A stretch of DNA of 64,000 nt from Pomacea canaliculata. Lineage: Eukaryota > Mollusca > Gastropoda > Architaenioglossa > Ampullariidae. This document shows, one piece after another, positions 13,706 to 24,100 of this stretch. The stretch lies in NCBI RefSeq assembly GCF_003073045.1, contig NC_037593.1:16978725-17042724 (forward strand). The letters are read 5' to 3'. The notes under the pieces are model-generated. The model made no database searches. It was not told the origin of the DNA and saw nothing but the letters and a program-made list of their open reading frames with translations. A program made the translations under genes and the position numbers. Numbering within the stretch: position 1 is the first letter of the stretch; every line of letters starts with the position of its first letter.

Positions 13706-13947
13706 TCGTAAATTTTTTCTCGTGATATATATTTGTGCAGTCATAATTATATAGTAATATAATGTATGCATGCTCTCAAACTCGGACAGCAACAAATTCG
13801 TGACTAATAATTTCAGGAAGGAAATCACATGCAAGTACATCTACATACACTCATAGATGGACAGACTAACGGTAGAGTAATAGAAATATAAATAGCTAAC
13901 AGTTGATACATTATATGTCATTAAATCGTAAATTTTTTCTCGTGATA
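13706..13947 (+). repeat. Pair of identical 22-bp direct repeats, 220 bp apart
   Basis: The same 22 bases, starting tcgtaaatttttt, occur at 13706-13727 and 13926-13947 in the same orientation. The flanks are not obviously similar, so this is not simply a duplicated 220-bp unit. They may be fragments of one repeat family or ends of an unrecognised element. Confidence 0.6.
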
Positions 13948-14897
13948 AATGGAGACTTCCACTTTGATAATGAGACGGATAGATAATCAGAAAATTATTT
14001 TTTATTATTATTATTACTTGCTGTTGTAAATTATTACCAACATAAATGCATATAAAAACGCACATATAAAACACACTCATTCATATCTACACAAGCATAC
14101 CAACAGGTGCAAACGGCTTATGAGTGCATATGCTTGGACATAATTGGCCGTCATGATCAGAAAACAAGTAAAAGGTATCTGAATTTTTAAAAAAAGGACT
14201 TAACACAGTCTAATATTTTTCTAATATCTGTTTCCTATTTTATTACAAAGATACGACTTTCAGAGCAATAATCTATGAGAATATTTTGTCTTTTTGAAGA
14301 TATAAACATCAACATTCCAGTCTGATCTACATGCAGACTTCACATCCCTACAGGGTACGTCAGTTAACATGAATACACCCGGTTAACCTCTGACCTCACT
14401 TCACTCAACTCTGTGGTTCTGTGGATTTATTTTTGCTGTGTAAAATGCATTCGTGATTTTGATTTTTTAAATCATCGAAGAAATTTTTTCTTTAGAAAAG
14501 GTGGTCTGCAGCGATTATTTTAAAACAAAATAATAACCTTCTGTAGAAGAAAGGAACATCAGGAAGTTGGAAGAATTTTCTCAATCAGAAGTTTGATGCA
14601 GAATCAAAGGTGTGTTATATTAAAAACACTTTAAAAAATTAAAAAATCATTTTCTATCGTCGGCGGATATTTTTTTAATTTTCGTTGGGATGTCCAAAAT
14701 TTCGAAGAATTTCTAAATCAAAATTTTCGTGTAAGCATGTGGTTTTTTTGTGCGGGTAGGGAGAACCTTGATATCTGCGAGTGAATTTGTTAATATATGT
14801 TAATGAACTAAACCTCTGGGTTACTATTGGACTTATTTTTACATCAAAATTTTTCGAACGTTTGACCCACACCCCACCTCTATTTTAATTATTATTA

Positions 14898-14899
<2 letters not shown>

Positions 14900-14936
<37 letters not shown>
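14900..14936. repeat. TGAT tetranucleotide microsatellite
   Basis: About nine tgat units in the intronic or intergenic DNA just left of the aquaporin exon. Confidence 0.9.
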
Positions 14937-15012
14937 TATTAAGACTAGCAAAAGAGAAACCTTCTAAACCAAACCAAGTTGGTATAAAATATCAGCGTGA
15001 CCATTCACTCAC

Positions 15013-15434
15013 CCGTGTAGAATTGCAGCCCCTGCTACCGCTCCTCCGGTCTGCGCCACGGCGTACAGCAAAGCCCGCAAGGGCGTCACCTTGCATGTGA
15101 CTGCATGCACCAGGCTCACCACCGGGTTGAGGTGAGCGCCGGAGATATGCTGGAAGCACTGCACCAGCGTGCCCACGGTCAGCCCGAAGCACAGCGACAC
15201 CATCAGCGTGTGGGCGCTGCTGTCCAGGTGCTTGGTGCACGTCAGCGTTGCCAGGCAACCGAAGAGAATGTACAGCAGCGAGGCCAGGCACTCGGCGATG
15301 ACCGCGCGCCAGAAGGCGATGGTGGCCACTTCCGCCCTCATGGCCATCACCGTGACGTCATAGGTGCGCAGACGCCCTGGGGGGCGTGGGGAACTTCCGT
15401 TGTGGACGTGCGAGTAGTGGCCCATGGCGGCCAT
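15013..15434 (-). CDS. Aquaporin, first coding exon (N-terminal half), NPV pore motif
   Basis: This encodes the N-terminal 140 residues of an aquaporin, a tetrameric membrane channel for water or small solutes. A cytoplasmic N-tail (1-40) is followed by TM1 (FWRAVIAECLASLLYILFG, about 41-60), TM2 (about 77-95) and the first pore half-helix with SGAHLNPVVS. Residues 103-105 are therefore NPV where nearly all aquaporins have NPA. TM3 follows (LRALLYAVAQTGGAVAGAA). F83 aligns with the aromatic/arginine-filter phenylalanine of AQP1. The exon stops at a strong donor (GG|GTGAGT, GT at 15012-15011), and the in-frame TGA at 15011-15009 is intronic. The start at 15434 is the first in-frame Met before a typical tail. 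The second half, with the other NPA motif and filter arginine, was not found in the window, so introns must be long or the gene extends beyond position 1. It could be a water channel or a glycerol-excluding variant; the subclass is not settled. Confidence 0.88.
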
Positions 15435-16060
15435 ACTTGGAAAGGGTTACGTAGTCAGGTGCGTCTGCATGTTTTCAAAGTTTCTCACTGCTGTGTCTTT
15501 TTCGCCTCTCGGCAGCATTTCACAGGATGCACTCGGGCGAGAGGTAGACACCAGCACCAGCACCAGCGCCCCCAAAACGTGCTTTTCACTATTCTGTAAT
15601 GTGCACCATCTGGTCTCTGATCATTGACCACCGTCTCCAAAATATCCTTGCAAAAGCGTCCTTACAATGTTCCCTTTGGATTGAAATCCTGTCCAAACAA
15701 TTAACTCAGCCTCTTGTCCATCCACAGCATGTCCAGTTGCTAAATCCTTCTCAGCTCCAGTAAACAAGAGCGGTAATGATGTCAAATGAATCCGCCCACT
15801 GCGGTATCCCTTGGCACTGCCTAGAGAACTTGGTTCAGATTGTCCTCCCCTCCCCCATTACATGTCCGTTGGTTAGGGGGCCTTACGGACTCCTCTGGAC
15901 ACCGGAAGCTGCGCGCGGAGGCGGCTGCAGACGTCGTTAGGACCCGCCACGAGACCGAGGCTGGGAGCGCGGGCAAGACGTGTTCAGACTAAAGCCGACG
16001 CCAGCCTCACAGACCCTCGCCATCCGGCGCCTGTCGCCTCGCTTACAAAAAATGCTGAAA
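15435..16060 (-). promoter_or_regulatory. Probable 5' region of the aquaporin gene
   Basis: Sequence upstream of the aquaporin start codon. It includes a short CpG-rich patch around 15895-16030 (many cg dinucleotides, gctgcgcgcgga), unlike the AT-rich DNA on its right. I infer 5' UTR and promoter from position and composition only; no TATA box or initiator was pinned down. A CACCAG-type short repeat lies at about 15548-15568. Confidence 0.3.
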
Positions 16061-16419
16061 CACAAAACAGACGAAAAAAAAAGTTACTAAGGACAATGAT
16101 GGCTGCGAGTCTGTCCTCCACTGAGTGTCACATCATAGAGAGTCAAACATTTCACTATACACTCTTTAAAGTAGTGGTAATAGATGATGGATTGATGATT
16201 GATGATGATGATTAATGTCTGCCTCAAAGTTTTCGCTTAAGAGGTCTATAAGTCTCTTTATTGAATTCTTTTTATTATTTAGTCAGTTGTTAACTCACTT
16301 TTATATAACCTTTATATATCCTTTTCATTGTTGAGTGGATTATGAAAGGTTGTTGTGTTACTACTCAGTTTCTTTTTTACTATGTCTATTACGGGATGTT
16401 TATTATTTTTGAGATTATT

Positions 16420-16496
<77 letters not shown>

Positions 16497-18539
16497 GTTT
16501 TTGTTATTTACTAGTCTTCCCCCTCTGATTGTAATCACCATCTTCGATAACTAAAAGAAATACAAAATAATTTTAGTCATAGTGACAGCACCTCTATTTG
16601 TGACATTAGCTGTTGTACTGAATATTATTTATATTCGAAGTTTACAGCAAACATACCCCGAAGCACTGTGGATGTAGGGACACCGAGCTATATTAGTTGA
16701 TAGAGATGGCGCTTTCACAGAGCTACATTAACCACAAACAACTGCAGAATCGGGACTGATGAACAGTCCAGTGAGGTGTATATTAATGGCCTAAAGTAAC
16801 CTGGATCACTCACAGAGTTATATGAGCAAATAAAAATACAATAGAAACTGAATGCGCACAGCTGTTTAGCGACTAAACGATGTACAAACTTTATTTCACA
16901 CCAGGTTCGAATCAACGAAGCCACGGTGAAGATAAGTTTAATCTCGAACCAAGCATAGATAACAGCCAGAACTGCTGCCTCTGCATCCCTTCTCTCCACC
17001 CCCATCCTGTGCTTCTCAACATATGGTCCGCGGATGCTGCACCCAAAACACATGGCATGTGGGCTGTGGGTAGGCAGAGAGGAGGGGTACCAGGTAGACT
17101 CGGGTGAAGGAGATGACCAGGTGAATCCTGGGGAGTGTCATGGTGGGTAGAGCAGGGGAAGGGGGGCATTGAAGTTGAGTCTGGCCCTCACAGGAGGTCC
17201 CTCGGTTCAGCTTCGGAACTGGATTAATGCACTGTTCCTGGGGTGGGGTTTCCATGGTGACACAACGAAGTGCTGTTGGGAGCGCAGCACGAAGTAAGAC
17301 GTCACAGCATGGGAACCGGGGGCATGGCGGGTCTGGAAGATTTGTGTGTGGTTCGTCACAGTGCGCATGGCAAGACAACACATAACACCAACGAAAGGGA
17401 CAGAAATGGGTCGCTTCGCCATCAAGAGATTCTAGAGAGAAAGAAAAGAGCATAGAAGAAATAAATGATGCGATAAGTATTTAAAGATTTTGCTGTGCGT
17501 GCACGTGCGAGTGTGTGTGTGTATGTGTGAAGACAAGATGCAAAAGACTGGGAGTGGCTGAACAGAAAATCTTTAGAACAAAAGAAGGATGAAAGTTCAC
17601 AGGTATTGTGGACAAAAGGTTACATCATCTCTGAAAAAAATCTGATGGTCGTCACCAAAGAATATAGCCGCCAGCTCCAACAGCAAACGTGGAGCCAGAA
17701 ACATTGTTTTGCAAACAGTGATTTCGATTTTGAGTCAAGAGATCAGCAAACACACCTGATATTTTAGTTTTCCATAATCAGTCTTACAGTCCGACATTTC
17801 CCGGTATTGTAGGGAGGGTAGAGTGGTAGTGAACTGGTACAGTGACATGGAACAGAGGAACTGCTGCCTCCTCCTGTTGTTGACTCAGCTCCAGTCTCGA
17901 CATCTTCAGCTCCAAGTTTTCTGTCTCCGCGGTTTTCAGAGAAAGATAAGGGATAGTCAACGGGCGAAGAAAGAAAGAAAAGACATTTGGTCCACACAGC
18001 AACATTCCAGCCTTCTCTGAGTTAGTTTTATTCCATTCTTCTACCTACGTGGCCCGTAATGTTCCATGTAATGGGTAATAGCAGAGATAAACTCGAGTTT
18101 GGCTGAAAAAAAGCGATTATAGCTGGTCCTCTGAGCCCAGTCCGCATACAGATACACTTTGGGATGAAGATAGTAATGTGGTTGCTAGTTTAATAACAGA
18201 TAAAGGAAAGCTTAATGTGTGGTTTCTTGTCAGGGTAGCATTTCCTGTCATAGGGCTGGTGGTAGAGTATATATCTTGCAAACCACGGAGCTTTATCTGT
18301 AGTTTGTGGACAGAGGAAAGAGAGAGAAAAATAAAAAGAGAGAAAAAATACGATGAAAAAAAAGAGAAATAAATAAAATGAGAAAATATTAATAAAACAA
18401 AAATGTAAATAAATAAAAAGAACGAAAGAAAGAAGGTTAATGGCGAGAAAAATTGAGTTTGTTTATTATTAATGGACAGGTGAAGTACAGTTTATAAACT
18501 TATAAATTATGAAGTTGTAAATGATCTTGAAATTGAGTG
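16061..18539. other. Non-coding stretch, no gene recognised
   Basis: Apart from the TTG array at 16421-16496, this is unassigned DNA. A minus-strand frame of 145 codons (17016-17453) exists but has no recognisable domain, and its proline/cysteine-rich composition looks accidental. Confidence 0.45.
16421..16496. repeat. TTG trinucleotide microsatellite
   Basis: About 25 nearly perfect ttg units. The poly-valine frame it creates is not a gene. Confidence 0.95.
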
Positions 18540-18680
18540 AGCGTGAAAGAGAGAAATACGGCGAACAAAGAGGAATACAGCAAGGAACAAATAGAAATAG
18601 AGCGAACAGAGAGAAATACAGCTCCCAACAGAGGGACATACAGCAAGGAACAGAGAGAAATACAGCGGGCAGCAGCAGAG
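18540..18680 (+). repeat. Degenerate purine-rich minisatellite
   Basis: Units resembling gaacagagagaaatacagc recur about six times with substitutions and short indels (for example around 18552, 18600-18621 and 18648-18668). The region is almost free of T on this strand. It shares its cagagagaaa core with the array at 20845-21112. Confidence 0.65.
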
Positions 18681-19049
18681 AGGAGGTGATGGTGGAGGGA
18701 GGAGGATGGAGGGCAGACAGAATCTTGTCAATACAGAGCCGTCGACATGAAAGAGATATGACAGCTGCACTGGGAGAAGAGTGGAAAGTGGCCAGAACCA
18801 GTGCCGACAACTGTCCAGACCTCTCACGGTCGGCACACAGACCCGCGCCTCTCCTCCTCCATGGGTCTGCGAAACCGAGAGACCAGTGGCCGTGAGACCG
18901 AGCAGTGAACGTGAGAGTAGGGGCACGCCGAGACAAGCTCTGGCATCTGATAAATCATAACCGCAAGACCTTTGCTCCTATTCCCACTTACAACTGTAAA
19001 AGTTAGCGAGTCTAAGATTTGAGAGATATACACACGCACGCACGTAAAA

Positions 19050-19135
19050 TTGAGAGAAGGATAGAACCAGGGACGAGTATAGGTGGACTGCTGTCTGTCT
19101 GCCGAGACCAACGCTTAGCCTCTTGCGAAGATCGC
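19050..19135 (-). mobile_element. Possible tRNA-derived SINE fragment
   Basis: On the minus strand an A-box-like sequence (ggctaagcgttgg, complement of about 19108-19120) precedes a B-box-like ggttctatcc (complement of 19059-19068) at a distance close to that in tRNA genes. Both boxes deviate from consensus and no body or tail was delimited, so this is a weak call. Confidence 0.35.
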
Positions 19136-19354
19136 AAACCATTTTTACCGAGATATAAATATATTAAAAAAATTATTTTGAGATTAGAAAAGAATTTTTT
19201 TTGCTTTAACTGATTGTTTACGATCGCAACACTTCCGGTCTACCTGATTCACCCGCACTTACAAAACTTAACAGCTTTAAAGTATTTTTATATATCTAAA
19301 CATTTATCCGCTACAGATAAAGTGTGTAGTGTGCGCGCGCATAGCCTGCAAAGG

Positions 19355-19440
19355 AAGTGCGCATGCGCAGTACGGTCGCCTAGCAAGTAGACGCTGGTCT
19401 CTTTCACGGGACCTTGTCAATATGGCGCCGATGGTGAGAC
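19355..19440 (+). promoter_or_regulatory. Promoter-like patch with NRF-1 palindrome and YY1-like site
   Basis: A perfect 12-bp palindrome tgcgcatgcgca (19358-19369) matches the NRF-1 consensus. About 50 bp downstream caatatggcgcc (19418-19429) resembles a YY1 site, the type often found just downstream of transcription starts. The patch is richer in CpG than its surroundings. No TATA box is evident. Orientation is assumed plus from the YY1-like site. It could drive an unrecognised gene or a non-coding transcript. Confidence 0.35.
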
Positions 19441-19509
19441 AGTTACAGACGTTAGCAGCCTAAACACACAAAGTGCTTTGCATGGTGACCATAACGACCA
19501 TGTACGTAC

Positions 19510-19588
19510 ATGCCGGCGAAAGAAAATTATGGAAATGACTTCCGCAAAGAAGAGCAAGCACCCAGTGCTTCGCGGATCCAGCGAGAAG
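19510..19588 (+). CDS. Putative short first coding exon after the NRF-1/YY1 patch
   Basis: About 80 bp after the YY1-like site, an ATG opens a 26-codon frame beginning MPAKENYGNDFRKEEQ. It ends at a consensus-like donor (GAAG|GTAAAC, GT at 19589-19590). Charge and composition look like ordinary protein, but the stretch is too short to identify, and I found no downstream exon that continues it. A chance ATG-to-donor run is quite possible. It is reported because it lies exactly where a first exon would be expected. Confidence 0.2.
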
Positions 19589-19590
19589 GT

Positions 19591-20844
19591 AAACGACCTA
19601 CGCGATTAGTTTGAGGCCAGGAATGCCAATGCGCATGTCAGCTGGCATGCAATTTCCGGCCCGGGTGTAAAACACACGGCACTTGCTAATTTCAAGGCGA
19701 CTGATTCCGCGCACAAACAGCGAAATTAACGCGGAAATAAACACGCCGCCAAAGGAAATAAGAATGGAAGTTTTACAATGAAAGCTAAAAATCTAATTTA
19801 ACATTAAAAAAATGATGACAGCGTTTTAAATGGTGAAATCACAAGCTGGCGCTGACAAGAGTTCAGCCGGGTGGCAGTGCGGATGTTGGGGAGTTTGAAG
19901 GGAGGAGATTGGTCGAGGCTCAACAAATACTTTCAGCTATGTGCGTGAAATCAGCTCGCTCTCAAGATGAGGTCCCGATGCCAGGAGAAACTAATAAATA
20001 CATTTCTGAGAAGATTTCTTGTGTTGGTGTCCACCAAGACTGTCAGCCTTTTTTATTTATTTATTTTTTTATTTTTTATTTTTTTTATATTTTTTTTTTG
20101 CGTCAAGAGGTCCACAGTGTTAGAGTATACAGAGCTACCCCTCTTCTTTTCTCTCTCTCCCGTAACACCACCAGTACACATTCTTTGTCCTCTCATCCAT
20201 CTCTCTCTCTCATCCACACACATACACACTCTATGTCATTGACACCGAGCTGTTCAGCTGTCGCTCCACAACCAACTCCATCATCTATTATTTTCGGCCA
20301 AACGAGCGGAAGTTATTTTGCAGGTCAGTTGAAGTTCATGCAAACATGAGGATCAGGTTCCCCCCATGTCGTCACCAAGTTACATTAATATCATGTCAAC
20401 AAAAGGTTACTTCGTAAGATATCCCATAATGAGGGTTTATGTTTCTATCATCCCAACATTCGGGTACATCCATATCATGCCACATTTCAATAACATTAAT
20501 TCGAGTTTCATGTCAGCAACAGGTTACGTTTTTTTTTTCAATCATGTCAACATATCATGTCATGTGGTAAGGTGTAAACATAAGCATAAAAAAAATGTAA
20601 GTGGAACCCCAGGATTGCTCACATGAAAGGAAGTCGATCTTTTCATATTATAAAAATTCTTACTCGCCAAGGATGAATGAAAAATACTATCAATAAAGTT
20701 GAGAGATTGTTTGAATGTAACAGTTCTGTAGCGCTTAAATTATTTTCAAATATACACGTTAAACAAATTTCATACGTCGACTTCATTTCTAAAAAGTGGA
20801 TTTACCAAGCTTTCCAACCCTTACATTTCTCATCCCAATCGCAA
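19591..20844. other. Non-coding stretch, no gene recognised
   Basis: Unassigned DNA with a T/A-rich low-complexity block around 20050-20100 and CT/CA-rich sequence around 20145-20235. Several catgtcaac/catatcatgtc-like words recur at about 20392-20560, suggesting a degenerate local repeat. Confidence 0.4.
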
Positions 20845-21112
20845 CAGAGAGAAAGAGAAAGGTACAGAAAGACAGACAGAAAGAAAAAAAACATGCATTC
20901 AGAGAGAAGGAGAGAGAACAGAAAGAAAGACGATAAGAAAGGAAAAAACATCATACAGAGAGAAAGAGAGAGGAAGAGATAGGAAGAAAAAAACATGATA
21001 CAGAGAGGAACAGAAGGAAAGACGGACAGAAAGGAAAAAACATCATACAGAGAAAAAGAGAGAGGAAGGGATAGACAGAAAAAAACATCATACAGAGAGA
21101 AGAAGAAAGAAA
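20845..21112 (+). repeat. Imperfect tandem array, alternating units
   Basis: Purine-rich units each start with an A run plus catcatacagaga or a variant (around 20889, 20946, 20991, 21035 and 21081). Alternate units differ. One type continues gagagaggaagagatag, the other gaacagaaggaaagacgg plus acagaaagg. The repeat is therefore better described as a higher-order unit of about 90-100 bp made of two related halves than as a plain monomer array. Confidence 0.7.
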
Positions 21113-24100
21113 TCACTCTCTCATGTTGCCAGCAGGACTATAAAGCTACCGTCTCATCTACAGACTTACTAGCAGCTGGATGGGATCCTGACACCGAGAG
21201 GAGGTCTCTTACTGCAAGATGCTACCACAGCGTCGATCGCGACTGGAACTAAGACTTCTGCTCCGCCGCACGTCAACAGCAACACAGCCGCCGCCGCATC
21301 ATCATCACTGGCTGCACGAGCGGCGCGCTGGGAACCCGCGGCGATCGCCTGGCCCCCCCTTTGCCAATTTGCAGGAAGTGAACGAAAGCCGCTTACAACG
21401 TGAGCCCTGGCCTCGGAAGTGCCTTTCTTTTTTTTTTTTTTTTTTTTCAAAGAGCTCACAACTTGGAGAAGCCATCCTGTCTAGCAAAGCAAGCGACACA
21501 CCCGCCGCCCTCCGTCTACCCATCACTCCTCCTCCTCCCCCTCCTCTCTCATTCCACGTTTCAAAGAAGTTGGAGAGACGAGGCCCGCGATTTTTTTTTT
21601 TTTTTGTATCCCCTGACACCCATATAACCCCTCATCCTCCAACATTACCCTTTTCTTTGTGCAGTGTGCGTGCACACTGTTATATGTCAGGATTACTCAT
21701 CTGAAACGAAAGTCTTACAACTTTTTTTTCTTGTTCTTTTTTTCTTCCCCCAACCTGTCGCCCCGCCATTGGTGTCGGCAGAATCAGTTTTACAGCTGTC
21801 ACGCTCTTTAGCGCCGCCTAGGTTTCACTTTGCAGACAGAGCTGATGCCATTATTTGTGTGTAGTGGTGGTGTGTGTGGTGGTGGTGGTGGTGGTGGGAT
21901 GCTGTCGATATCATCGCTCGTGGGCAAAAGCGCAGGTCTAAATGGATGTCGACAAGAGCGACAACGAGCCATTCACAGCTCAAGTGACGTTCGCCCGGTG
22001 TGCGTGACGTGACGGCAGACGAAGTAAGACGCCTTGCGATTTCACCTGCCCTCAGGTGCGCCTCACCCGAAACCTTGCAGTCAGGTGTTTACAACCCCAG
22101 GGGCAAGCAGAGTGAGAAAGAGTAATTTATAATAAACGCACAAAAAGAGAAGAGAGAAAGAAATGAATTTAAATCGTCTGAATAAAAAATATCAGTCCAT
22201 TTCAATGTAACAAAACCAGTTCATCAGAATAAAAACATGCATTAACCAAGTAAAAGTGCTTATTCATACATAAATATACACATATAATACATACAATCTT
22301 AAGAGAGAAACAATATCGAACTAGTTTTTCACTCGTTCTCTCTATTTTTCTGTCACTCAAGTCGTCAAGTTTTATCTCAGCTGTATCTCATCAGCACATC
22401 ATATATATATATACAAGATATACACATCATATATATACAAGATATACTCTGGCAATATTCTTAGTCTTATCTTTTCAATGTCCACACACACACGCGCGCG
22501 CGCACGCACACACAGAGGACAGCCGTCAGCACCCATTGACCCAGCACTCGGTCTGGCACCAAGGTTCCTGGCTAACCTGATCAACTACACTTAGTGATCT
22601 ATTTCTATCCTCGTCAGGGAGTAATGATACCTAGCTGAAACGATGACAGAAAATAACTATAATTCAGTTTATGTGCTAAAACAAGCGATCGTTGTCCGGG
22701 GTAGATCGCTGACTGAAATAATTCACCGGGCCTGCCCATGGCGGTCAGTGTTTCTTACCAGCAAATGGCGGCGGCTTTCCTTGCCAGGAAATTGCAGTTG
22801 CCGGCTCCGCTTTCCAGCAATTCAAACGGGTGCAACATAGATGTGTATTAGCAAATAAAAAGATTATCTGACAGGCCCTCACAATCGCCGGTAGTTTTTC
22901 TCCTCACATAATAGAGCTATTTCACTCACAAGTGACGTGGCTTCAAAGGCCACCACCGGAATTAATTTCTCTTTGCTTACAAGACATAGATGTCCTGTGA
23001 CGAGGGAAAAAAACCCGAAATAATGATAAAGCTCAGCAGTAATGATAGCCCTGTAATCTTGTGGTCGTTGTGGGAGTGAAGTATTAGAGACCGCAGTTAT
23101 CTCGTGATGTTTCTTGTGAGGACGATTTCCTTCTCCTCTTTCTCTCTGTCTTTTTTCGCAGCCATCAAAGCAGTGGGGTAGTCAATCAACAGCTGGGTAA
23201 AGTATGTAACATATATATGTAACATACGGCACGGGTATCGAACCTATTGATGTACGCCTCGGACTGAGATTACCTCCTGACACTCAGTCACGCACGCATG
23301 TACACGTCACAGTGTAGAGAACCTGGGAAACTCTACTGAAGGTCTGTGAGGGACTCTTAGTGCAACCTGCTTCCACGTGTTTGCTGGGAGGATGTCTAAC
23401 CTTACTCCTAATACTTTATAAACATTTAAACAGACTACTATGTCATCCTCTGTGTGTGTGCGTGCACCCAGCTCCTGGACCTTTCTCTGTGAGGGGCTGA
23501 CCTTACTTCTCTCATCCCGTGATGGGTGACGTATCTCTTATAGTCAGCAGGACTATTCAAGCCGGTCTGGCTGCTATAAGGCAAAGGATGAGCGGCATTG
23601 CTACTCCAGACACCCGATGACTGAAGGCGCTGATGACGAGGGTCTGGCTAGTTTGACCAGCGACACGCGAGTGTCCCCAGTCTGCTGGCAAGAGGCTCAT
23701 ACGTCACTCACAGACGCGGCGGCGAGAAGGTCCCGGAGCAGACGACAGTCTCACGAGATTGCTTTCCAGCAACAGATGACGAGATGCACGAGCTGAGGGT
23801 CGATACTCAGGGTGACACGCATGAGTGCAAATACTTTGTTCACTATGCACGAACTGAATGAACTGGTATTTGTATTTCAGCGCACGAATTCCTACGCATG
23901 CGCGTGCATGTGTGTGTGAAGAAAAAGGTTCCCATACTCTCTTAGTTACAGACTTGGTGAGCCTTGAACCACAGTCTCTTTGCTCCACAGTTGAACCCGG
24001 GTGTATGTCCCTGATCCCTGTATGAACACGCTCGTACATGCAGATCTGTGTTTGTGTAAGCTTGGATAGAAAACATTTCGGACCCCAAACATTTTTTTTA

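Larger units (their letters stand above)
11531..15012. other. Non-coding, repeat-rich; likely aquaporin intron start
   Basis: No coding exon was recognised. The part immediately left of 15013 must be intron of the minus-strand aquaporin gene, because a consensus donor abuts the exon. The stretch holds a TTC/TCG-rich and poly-T block (12493-12600), a CAGA microsatellite (13189-13256), a pair of identical 22-bp sequences (13706-13727 and 13926-13947) and a TGAT microsatellite (14900-14936). Confidence 0.5.

Noticed and set aside
15105..15599. 164-codon plus-strand frame over the aquaporin exon
   Set aside because: It is the shadow of the minus-strand aquaporin exon (His/Gln-rich antisense translation).
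17016..17453. 145-codon minus-strand frame as a gene
   Set aside because: No domain, no splice context, and a composition typical of chance frames.
20845..21112. CRISPR array
   Set aside because: The units are degenerate purine-rich tandem repeats without unique spacers, in an animal genome.
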